DNA of 64,000 bases from assembly GCA_037783545.1 (NCBI GenBank), contig JBBELK010000482.1:62001-126000 (forward strand). The letters are read 5' to 3'. Every line of letters begins with the position of its first letter. The first letter of the stretch is position 1. The position numbers were made by a program, and so were the translations under genes. Under the pieces are notes generated by a model, which saw only the letters and a list, made by a program, of their open reading frames with translations, was not told the DNA's origin and made no database searches. Shown here piece after piece: positions 12,001-24,000 of this stretch. The stretch is from Henricia sp. BOLD:AAB3569 (Eukaryota; Echinodermata; Asteroidea; Spinulosida; Echinasteridae).

Positions 12001-15000
12001 AGCCGGGAATCATCTGAGAAGTAAAACAAATAATTTAAAATTTTGCTTCCCAAATTCCTTTAAAAATGTTTTTTGAACTGCTGATATCTCGATTATTCGT
12101 GACCTGTTCATATCATGAAACTAACAAAATTAAAAGTGAAATGTTGTTGTTGTTGTTGTTGTTGTTTATTTTATGGCATCTTCGGCAACTAAGGCCCTTT
12201 ATGCCATAAACTATACAGTTTTAGCTTTAACTATACTATATTATCAACTTGAGATGACGAAGAAGGAGTTGCAGTTTTAGAAGTGGGAGGAAAACCCCCA
12301 GATAAATGCCCCAGGGAAAAACCCACACGGACAACATACACGCCCCGGATTCGAACCCGGGACACCAGAGGTGAAAGGCGAGAAAAAAGTGAAATGTTCT
12401 TTAAACACTTCACTTTGGTATGGCACAAGTCTTTTGTTGTCATGGGCAAAGCAAGCCTTGCCAGATGGTCAACAGGCCTTTTTCTACTAGAACAACAATC
12501 CCCGGGGCACGGCCCAGGGGGCGACTAACCGCCGAGTTCAACCCCACGTTGATTCACACTTCTGAATCTTGCCCCAGGGTGAACTCACCCTGGATATCGG
12601 CAACTCGTCCTTCACTTGAACAAGTGAGAACTCGCCCCTGCCCCTCTTCCCACTACCGTTCTTGCCCCGGGACAAGTGTCTCACCCCGGGGCCGAAATTT
12701 TCAAATCTGGTCCCGGGCATGGTTAACTCACCCCGGAGAATGAGCAGTCTCGGTGGTGGCGCAGGGGAGGCTATAGCTTGCAAGTGGGAACCTGAGCTTA
12801 TTTTTTCCTGGCGTTGCCCCGGGGCCACCCCCGATATTTTGTCTAGTTGGAAAAGGCCTAATATGGTGTGTGAGGAAATTTCCTTTATGGGGCTAAAATG
12901 CACTAAAACCGACTATGCCTGGGAAGGGGTATTGTCTGAAGACAAAGGCTAAGCTAATTCAATGCCTTTAACCAATCAGATGACAGGAATCTATACACCA
13001 GGATATAAAAATACACAATCAGTTGCTGGTTTAATTGAACAACAAGAGTTTGTTTACCAGTCCTTTGATGCCCATTTCCCCTTTAGGTCCAAGTTCACCG
13101 GGCGAGCCTGGCTCACCACGGCGACCTACATCACCAGGACGACCTATCTCACCATAAAAAGTCTGAAAACAAACAAACAATTTGTTTTGTTATGCTACTA
13201 TGAATTTTCATATTCATAAGCAAAGTTTTGATGTCACATTTGGCACTTTTACCGGGAATTTTGAAACTCAACCCAACTTAATTGTGAGATTTAAGTAAGC
13301 TCCGCCCATTTAGAAATTGCCTAGCAACATGCCACACATGTGAGGCACGTGTGCACTGTGCAGTATAGAGTCGCGTGGCCGCGCTGTGCGTCAGCGCCCT
13401 GGTCAGCGCGTATTGAAACACGCACACGCACACAGAAACTGCACGCTCGAAAGCAAAATGTGCACTTAAGTATCGGGTCGTGTGCGTGCACGTACAACAC
13501 GCCTGCATTATGTGTAACGCGCGCGATCGAACAAAAACATCTCGACACACATCTAGAACGCAGTGAATGCACAACATAGCAAAACGACAAGCTAATTTTG
13601 GTGAGTTTTTCCAGTTTACACAAAAACACATTTATGAAGGGATTAAAAGTAGGTTTGGATAGTCTTATACAATCCGTGTTAAACCGGCTAGGGTCCTCTG
13701 CGCTGATAAAAACGATGTTTATGCGTCACTCATGCTGCATTTCGCCGTAGCTCTGTGCACACAATTTTGAGGACTCGGGTAGCCAAAATGGCGATTTACT
13801 TTTTGACTACCTGAACCTGAGCCTGTGATTAGTCAATTCCAAAATGGGCGGAGCTTACTGGATCGGTCTATTAAATGTACACAAGTAAATGTTTCTGACA
13901 CATGTAGATTTCATGACCCAAGTACAGTGTTCACCAGAAAATGAGAAAGGTGTCAATGTTGCACTGTCTGTAACTTTTACCTTGCTGTTGGTTGTTGTTG
14001 TGAATCATGTACAAAACAAGCTTTCAAAGGTTGCGCACATGCTCAATTTGAACATATCACAACGCGAGCGTGCAACATTTTTGAATGCAAATAAGCAGAC
14101 TTTTTTTCATCACATATGTCAGAAATCAGTCAACAGTAAGAAAATACTTTTGGAACACTCACAGGCCAATTTAGGGATAGTTCTTCCAAAAGATAGACTA
14201 CCGTCTGCTCATTGTCATACAGAAGAAGTTGGTCGACAAAACCTGGTGGGAAACCTGGGAGCCCTGTCTCAAGGATTGGGTCCCTTGTCTGCAGGATAGA
14301 ATGGATATTTATCAATTTATTGATCGATTTATTGGATTATCCGTTGATTGATTTATTGATCGATTGATTTATTTATCAATTTAATACATGGATATCAAAA
14401 CCTGGTGGGAGACCTGGCAACCCGGTCTCAAATATAGGGCCTTTTGTCTGCATGATAGAATGAAAATCTATCAATTTATTAGATTATCTATTGATTTATT
14501 TATTAATCAATTGATTAATTGATCAGCTCAGCTTTTGCAAATTGCTTTAACAATTGAGTTTGTTTTCCAACATTTTCAAAAATTGCAGACATACCCCATA
14601 TATAAATGTCCGAGGTGTTGTCCGTATCGTAGTTGGTACAAGATACGGCTTTTTGGTCATTACTAGCGGAGGTTTTGTCCTCGGTGCGTCAGTAATTGGC
14701 GCATCTGTCGGAGGTACAGGAAGCGTGGGTATGGGTTCGGGCTCAGGAATTGTTGGCGCCCGGGTCGTTTCAACCATAGTTGTCGATTCCGTAGGTACGG
14801 GTGCAATTGTAGTTGGCGTTTCTAATGTGGAGAACAACCAATCGGGCCACGTCGGTTCAACGGATACTCCACGGGGTGTAGTAGATTCGGGAACCTATAA
14901 GGGGAACAAATAAAGTGGATATTTTTTTTATATAGTTCTGGTTTAGCTGCTTTTCCTCCAAATTTAATTCAGTAAAAGTTTCTGTGACTGATGGTGTAGC

Positions 15001-18000
15001 TATCAGACACGGCCTGATTTTCACAAACTTACCTCAATTGAATTTTCACACTGGAAATATGTAGTACAATCCGACGCAGATAGGAAGTTTCCACGGTAGA
15101 ACATAGTTTGGATTTTGCCCTATAAAATAAATCAAATCAGAATTTATTTAGTTCTGGACATCATTAGTTCTTTCCAAAGTATTAAATTACTGGGTGAACA
15201 TGTACATTTTTGCAAAACTGTTCAACTGTTCTAAAGAAGGATTTCAAAGTATGTTTGAGTTGGCGGTATGGCATAATAAACTGCCTGTACAATATCAAAA
15301 ATGTTATTTTTGTGTGCACGTTTTTCTAAAGTTTAAACCTAAAACGTATATTCTGCAAAGTTTTGTAACCGAAAACTGCCCTAATATCCCCAAAAAGTGA
15401 TTTTTTAAAGTCATTTTTCATTAAACGTATACCGGGTATTTTTTTTGGCTATGGGTCATAACTGTGCACAAAATGGAGGTTTCTAATAAAGGAAGGGACA
15501 ACATTTGCAAAAGGTTGCTTAGTTCGGTACGCTTCATGTAAACTGCCATCTTTTGCAGCTCGGCGCTCGGACTTGAGAGGGCGCGAGTCAGGACTTTTAC
15601 AGATTTTTACATACTTCACGGCGTATGGGAGTCGGGAAACAAGGCATCAATCTTGTCGTCATCTATGCAATCGTTGCATGGTTGACATCATAATACCTTT
15701 CAAAATTTCAAATATGGCGCAGCACATAGTTGCATTAGTTGCAGAGTTTATCATCAAAATTAATTGTGTTGACGTTGAAAACGAGATTCTCTGATTCTCA
15801 TGAAGGTTTATGCACCGGGCAATAGAGCTTCTGCACCGGCGGCCATGACAGGGGCAGGTTTTCTTATTTAAATGATGTAATAATAGAACCACAAAGAACC
15901 TACTCATGCATGACACGTGGTAACAATGTGACTTCCCCCTGTCATGGCCGCCGTGCAAAGGCTCTATACATCAGTTATATTTTTGATTAAATTGTCGTTA
16001 ACTTCAAACATGTGTTGTCTCTTTCTTTAAACTACAACTAGCTTACGTACTGTATAGGACGATTCACTCGGCAACACAGTTCCGGCAAGAATCGTTCTTC
16101 CGTTTGTATTGATGTTAAACTTCATCCGTATCGGGAAGGTGGAGATTTCATTGCAGTCCATATACCCTGTGATTTTCTTTTGTTTGTTGCCAATGGCCAA
16201 ACCAATATTATGCCATTTGTCGTCGCCAAATTTTTCACTGAAAAACCTGTACGAGAAACAAAAAGTATGAAATCAAGTAATTATTGAGTCAGTTCATATA
16301 TTTTCAATAGGATTGAAAAACTTTTACAAATGGCGTTATCTCCATGTGTGAATGAGGATGTGTACGATAAAAGCCAAATTTTAAGTCGGCTCAGTACCTC
16401 ATCTACGTACAATGAAAAACTCATGTTTTCAAGAAATTGTGTAAAGCCACAGTCCTATTTAGGCTGGATGCCTGTCTATATTGCATGGAAAACGGAGCGA
16501 TAACACCATGGAAGTCAGGAGCTTAGTTTCATTCATATGAGTAGGCCTGTGCATTTTCGAATAATTTAGTATAAAACAAAAAATATTGTTTGATTTACGA
16601 TCTAATATTCGTTTATCAAATTTTATGTTTGTACTGAAATTAATTGATTTTGGCACATCAGAACTCAAACAGCTCACAGAAAGTTACAACAGCCTTTTTA
16701 TTGCTGAATTTGCCGCCTTAAAAAATAATCTGTGCTGAAACTATAGACTTGATGTTGCTACTTGCATGTAGCAGTCTCTCGCCCGAAGAGTTTTTGCAGA
16801 AATTATTGTCGGCCCTTATACACTGGACTCATGGTTGAATGCAAATATGAAATCAAAGCAGCCATTTCGCAAAGGAAAAAGAATTTTTACTTATTTCTAG
16901 CTTTAAAAAACATGTTTGGTTTGAAGTGGGAAAAAGCACATAGGTCCTACGGAATAATTGATTTGGTAAAATCATTTGAATATTCGATGGGCAATCGAAT
17001 GTTCGAATAATTATTTGATTCGTTAAGCCTAGCGTACATCGACATTGCAACTGGAAGCAACTCAACTGATCAGTTGCTGTCGATGTGTGCGTAGCGCACA
17101 CATCGACAGAAACGGATTAGTTCCGCAACTAGCGGCAACTGGGAGCATCCAGCTATATCTACATTTCCAGAGAGCGCGCACATCGACACAGCAACTCGGT
17201 AAAGTGCAGAGTGCATTGCCCTTGCAACTGGAAGCAACTGTGCTTGCAGTTGCTGTCGATGTGCGCGCACGTGATCAGATGCACGCGAGCAACTGGCAGC
17301 AACTAGTTTTACAGGCTTCAAGTCTCACCCAAATATTTTAACCAACTTGACCAACCTGTAGGACACCAGTGTTTTTGTCCGCAGCTGAATCTCGCACATG
17401 TTTGGACCGAGTCGAATCTGGAACTGTATGTTTCCGTCGTCATCAACGACCGTCAGTAGGTTTTCGTTTGATTCCGTTGCATACCGGATTTTAAACATGA
17501 TGCTGAAACCTTTTGAAAATCTGCAGAGTATTAATTATAACAATGGATACAAATAATTTAAAACCAAAACAAGCAGTGCACAGATAGTTTACATCATAGG
17601 GTTTATAATTTACTGATGTTATTTTCTACAACAACTCTTGGTTGTTGTCCATTACTCTTTTGACCTGTCTGGGGAAAAAATGTCAGTCGTAATATCAAGG
17701 AAAAAGTTCCGCAAAATATTTGCCAAAAAAAAACCCATTTGTTATCGCCTTAGAGTGCTAAAGTGAGAATGTCACTATTTGCAGGGGCGTAGGCCGGGGG
17801 TGCGGACACAGCCTATGCCTATGCAAATGTTGACCCAGTAGCAACTGACGTCACACTTTAGTAGTCTATTAGACAGATTTGTACACCTGCTTACTTTAAA
17901 AGCTATATACTTATATAACTTTATTTTATTTTTTAAAATTTATATACCACATCCAACAGCCGAGGGACCGCCAATTACAGGAATGGGAGCAAGTGTGGTT

Positions 18001-21000
18001 GAGTGCCTTGCTCAAGGGCACAGGTGCCACAACCCGTCACGGCCAGGAATCGAACTTGTTAGAATTACCGTATACCTTGAACCAAAGTAGTCTATAGAAG
18101 GTTTAATGACTTCCGTAGGTTTGCGAAACCAATACACAAGACACCCTGCATCGTAGTCGGGTGACTCCTTGATTCCGGGTATCTTGGCCAGGTGTAGTTC
18201 TTGTAGGAGATCGACTGTATCTGTTGAATAAACATAAAAGGACATGTTTAGGCTCGTACAGGCTTGTTGTCAAAAAGGTGTACTATAATTTTGCCTTTGA
18301 GATTACCAATTATCTGACGCTGTGACAAGAAGCTAGGATGTCATAGAGAGGAGCAATGACGTCATGAAGTACACCCCAAAACAATGATGGGCGGACCTCG
18401 GGCTCTCAAGATAACAGGTTAAATAGCCATTTTGTCTGTACGAATGACCTATAATTTGTCATATGAGTCTTTCCACGGTAAAGGGGGCATTTTGGCAACA
18501 CAGACCATATTTTCCAGAAAATACCTTTGTCTGGTCTCAAAATAAAAGAAATAAGTTTTAGTCGTTCTGAAGAGATAACCTAGGCCCTCAAAGGGTTACA
18601 AATAGTGTGACAACTTGTCTTTTAAAAAACCCTTTGTACAAATTTCCAATAAAATGCTCGTAACCAGGATGGACACATTTTAGGCCGTCCCGGTTACAAG
18701 CGTTATATTGGAAATTTGTACACAGGGTTTTTAGAAAGGCATGTTGTCACCCTTTTGGGGCCTAAGTTATCTCTTCAGAACAACTTAAACTTATTTCTTA
18801 TATTTTGAGACCCTGCAGACAAAGGTATTTCCTCAAAAATATGGTCTGTGTTGCCAAAATGCCCACAACCCCTTCGCTCACATGTGTACATTTGTTAAAC
18901 GGGACTTCTTTTTCTTTTTCTTTTACTGGAGGGAATATCCTCAGTATTTCACTGGTTTTTTTTTCTAATAATTTTGGATTCATGGATTTCTAGCTGAAAA
19001 CTCTTTTATAAAATTTTGAAAATAAGACCCTTTTCGCTCTGAAAAGCTGTCATAACATGCAAATAAGAGAAAAAACGACCGAAACTTGATGTCGTCACAA
19101 AATGAAGAACGACACCTTAGATTCACACGAACCTTACCTGTACAACCTGTAACTCGATTACTGCCATAATCAATCACAACAGCCAAGCCAGTGTGAGGTT
19201 GAACCTCGCAAAATTAACGTTTAATACAGAAGAAAAACTAGAAAAATTGGCAAAATTTGATTTCAACATGGGCACTGATTTTGGGCAAGGTTGGGCGATT
19301 CCAATTTTTTTTTGAATCAGTTCTGATTCAGATTAGATAGAATTCCATTTTCAAAACAAACACAGAAACTTATAAACTGCACACCTGATGCAAAATACAG
19401 TTAATTTCCTAGAATTTTGTAATTTTAAGTTTTACTCGGTGAGTTGACAAGAAAATACATTTTATTGTTAATGTGTGCACACATTTTTGCCATTCACTTG
19501 CCATTCATTTTTACCAACATTCTTTTTTATTTTTATGCAAGTCGCCCATTACAAGGCCTACAGGCCACTCGAGGTAAGGGCTACCAAAGTTGATTACGGA
19601 GAAACCAGCCCCTCACACCGAAACAAGACCAGAATTACCAGTCTCTTTACGATACGAGTGGGGCTGGGAGGGGTAACTAGTCCGCATCGAGACAACCAAG
19701 TTGCCTCTGTCCCTATTAATTATAAGCAAGCATGGTAAAGTGCCTTGCTCAAGGGCACAAGTGCCCCAACCTGTCACAGCCAGGATCGGAACCCACATTC
19801 CAGTATTTGGCACAGGAACTCGAGTTCGATGTACTAAACCGCTAGGCCATAACACTTATTACCTTACAGGAATCTGTACAAGGTTTCATCTTGCAAATTA
19901 TACATTAGGCCTTATCACCGTTGTTTATACACTCAAATCAGCAATGGTGGATACAGATCCAGTATTTTTATTGCGACCACAAAACTGAACATTTGCCGCG
20001 TTTACACTACACCCCAAATCGCTTCAACTCGTCTTCAAAAACCGCAAAAGACACCACTAAATGTAACTGCAACGCATGCGTGAGTTGTTAGCTTGGCTGC
20101 ACTAGTGCCAGATTGATCAATTAAATCTACTACACTGCAGGTCCCGCCCCAAGGACACTCAAATTGCCGAATCTGTATTCGGGTAGACGATTGCGGGGTT
20201 CAACCCTACCCCAAAGGTGACTTAAAAAAGGCGAATCAGACCCGGGTCTGATCCGCCGTTTTCAATTCACCTTTTGCGTTTACACTTAGTGCCTATACCC
20301 GGCTTCAACTCCCCTTTTTTGAAATTGCGGAGTTCGATTCGGCAAAGGCGAATCGAGTGTAAACGGGCCGTTGGATGCTCACTTTTGCGGTCAGAAGAGT
20401 CTCAAACAGCAACCACAAAAGTTAGCTAATGACCTAATGACTAATGAGATGTGCACTTTATAGAATCAGACATTTTTGTCAAAAGCCTTGCATTTTGAAG
20501 GTCCAACTGATACATCAAGTCCCAACAAGAACCAGTACCCTAACACAGGTCTCCTGAAGCAGGCTGCCTGCTGGTGCTCTGGCCTTGTACATGAGACCTC
20601 CTTGAACCCTATTCACTCTGTAAGATGCTGAATAAACATACCAGTTGCCTTGGGACTCGAAATTGGGCATAACCTGCTGTCTTAAGCTCATGACGCCCCA
20701 TGGCTTAAGAACTTTAAAAGAGCCGTGTTGGTAGGAGTGGAAAAGTTGGTTATGGGATCACAGAAGCGAACTTGACAGGGATAAAATAAAACTTGACAGA
20801 AAAACAAAATCAGAGTACAAGACTCTTTAAGGGTTTTTGACAGGTTCTCAAGAAGTTGAAAATTAATTTGGACCATCTGATTAATTGAAGTTGAGTGAAC
20901 CAGTCAATTTAAAATGGATTGCCAATGACATTTTGTATGTGACTGGGGATCCTCCCCCCAAAGAAATACAATGTCTTCTGACGGTACTAATAATAGCTAG

Positions 21001-24000
21001 CAAGTTCATATACAGCTTTTGCACTGGCGGCCAAGGCAGGGGACAGGTTTTCATATTTAAATGATGTGATAATAGATCAACAAAGTGCATATATACTCGT
21101 GCGTGATGCACAGTAGGGATTGGATGCAAGTCATCAGTACACCAATTGTGTACTGATTATGCCTACTCGTTCAAAATATGATTTCTAGATCAAAACAGAA
21201 TTCTACTCCTAAAGTGAACTTGTGGATAACAAGGCACCACATTACCAATACCAGAAATTTGTGAGCTGCCTGTCTCAAACAAGGGCGCTGTATACCACAT
21301 AACGCGCATGCGCAGTTATTGTTTACATGTAACTAAGGCAGGGCCAAGCATGCTTGCTTGTGCTATGCGATACATTATCGATGCTGCGCTATAATATACA
21401 TATTTTTACTAGAGATTCGTACATTTGTCATGCTGATGTACACTGTCAACGTTCACATAAAAAATAAATTTGTTTTGCTTGATGTAAACTTTAAAATGCT
21501 GCCCTTTATTGGCCCTATTTGCAAATTTGCTACGGCAAGCCGTTTTCTCTGAAGAAAGCCCTGAAGTCAGGCATATTGTACGCACTCATAATGCCTTTTG
21601 CCTCACAAATCATTGCACAAATGGGGTTATTTTCAGATGGCACGTGTAGGCCTACACTGGATTTTTATCAGAACTTTCGTCCAAAAAAGGACAACACACA
21701 ATGATTAGATTGTTCGCGTAGGCTATTTGCATTTTTGTTCTGATCGTTGGGATGCATATAAATTGTGACATCTTGTTGTCAAGACGCTGCACAAACTCTA
21801 CCAGCGCGCAGTCATTTTAAGTGCGCGCATGCGCAGAATGGGTGTTCACTTATTTCTGGTAATGCTGCTTTCCCGTTTATAATAATTTTCAAAACTGTTC
21901 CACTTCAGAGATTTCCTCCAAGTACAAGTGGATCTGTTTAAACAAATGACATTTGTTTGAACAATGTGACATCTTCTGTTTCTGGAAAAATCCTGCAGTT
22001 AAGGGCTCTCAGAAAATCACATTTGCAAAAATTCAGACATTTTTGTTTTGTCAATAAAACAACATTGCCTGGCTTTGCATGAAAGAACTTGTGTCTATTC
22101 ATGTTCACCTGGTACTTTGAAGGTCCCACAAGGTCTAGATTTTTCCCTGGCATGTCACTATGGACCTAAAATGCTGACATAAGCAAAACTAACACAGGGC
22201 TTGCACCCAGCACTTGGCCTGTGTATCACATGTGTGTACATAACATGCCAAAAAAGGGTATAGCAATTTAGGAAAAGGTTAACAAAGTGCAACGACAACA
22301 CTTGAACATGAGTTTCTGAAACTATGTGCTGGGTCACCTGTGTTGAAATCGTCACAGAAAATCTCCGGCCTAATTGGTTGGTTGGCAACCATTTGTAGGA
22401 TAATAATTCATTCTAAAAGTCGTGAAATTTGATTTATGTTCGCAGTGTTGAGTAATGAGAGTAAAAGGGTTCAAACAAATTGAGGAAAAGATCAAATGTC
22501 AAGCATGTGTATGTACAAAGTTTTGTAAAAATAGAAAATATTTTTTGAAATATTTCCAATACTCTTTTAGAAGACATTTGGATCGAAATACAGCGGAGCA
22601 CTGATGATATTGATAAGAGCACTGTTCATTATATAATACTGGAAGGCTTTGAGGGTGATTATGAGAATATACCGCACGAAATCATGAAAATACTGAACGA
22701 GTCAAAGGCGAGTTTACTATTTTCATGAGTACGTGCGGTATATTCTCATATCACTCGAAAAGACATCCAATATTATTACTGTTATATAAAATGAAGCTTA
22801 TACCTCCTTTAAAAAAAAAAAGATTTTCGCAAGATTTTTGTCTGTTTGGTGTTGAAAACTTCAGTTCTTTTCCCACGTGTACAACTACATGTTACTGTGC
22901 TACAGTATTTGTTGTTACTGTACTCACACGCGCGTTGCGCGCACACGCATAGAGCATTCACTTGGCGCGCTTACGCATGTGCTTTGCTGGGCACAGGATT
23001 TGAACCTGGGACCTCTGACACACCAGGCAGATGTTCTACCAGCTAAGCTATGCACAGTGGTATGGGTACACTCCCTCAGGTTTCCCCAAGAACTTGACGT
23101 GTATGAACAGGACCAATTGAATGTTCAGGCCGTGTCCTTGAAAATTGACTCAATATGAAACCATGATTGAAAAATTAGTTTATCATATGACATTCTCAAA
23201 CAACTGTTGCCAAGAAAATACAGGGTCAAGGACCCATTGCATGTTTGTGGCAGGTGCTTTCACCTAAATCTTTGCAAGACCCGAGGGTACAATTCGCAAC
23301 TATAGTTTCTGGACAAGAACTTCACAAAATCCACATTTGTATCGAATAATTTAAAATGGTGATCCCCAGTTCTGTATGACTCATAAGCAATACTTAAAGG
23401 AATTACCTAAACACTTTTTTTCTGTTTTTTTTTTTTAATAATAGCTTTAAAAAGTGAAAATACAATTGACATTTTGGGCTGTATATCAGGGTACTGCCCA
23501 AAATTTCTGGGTACTGCCTGGTATTTTCATAATCCTGGATCTGTCTCGATTTTTCGAACTAGTTCCAAACACTGGATGACAGCAAAATTATTGGTATTTT
23601 TTTCGTATACATTGAACAAAGATTTTAAGGAAATTACCTCCTGGAATCAACACATAATGTAATTTTAAGATATACTTCCCACTTGCACTTTTGTCGCAAA
23701 TGTTGCTTTTCTGTAGAAAAATCACGTTTTCTTCTTTAAAAATTGCCTTCAGTTAGTGCACAAGATAACCATTCACGCGCGCGCGCAGCGCCCTCTGTTG
23801 TCGCGCTTACGCACAGACCGCTTGCCATGTCATTTTGTGCATTACTTTATGCAGTAATTTTATCATTTATTTATCTCAGAAATGCAACATTTGCGACGGA
23901 AGTGTCAGTGGGAAGTATATCTTAGAATTGAATAAGCTATCGATTCCAATATATAAATTCACCCAAATCTGTGTTCAATGTATATGAAAAAAAAAATCAA

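Noticed and set aside
12420..12950. Long open frames on both strands
   Set aside because: The region is a GC-rich repeat (ccccggg and aactcaccc motifs) inside a collagen intron; no Gly-X-Y pattern, no matching splice sites.
12014..13057. A missing collagen exon that would repair the register between exons 8 and 9
   Set aside because: I looked for a Gly-X-Y exon in this intron and found none with matching phase and borders. The break is therefore reported as real.
14397..14447. Alternative collagen exon 7
   Set aside because: It reaches a stop and its only donor breaks the frame of exon 8, so it was listed as a relic.
23743..23925. 60-residue open frame repeated at 48180-48422 and 58288-58476
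   Set aside because: All three lie inside the same TIR element; not treated as a gene, though noted as a finding.
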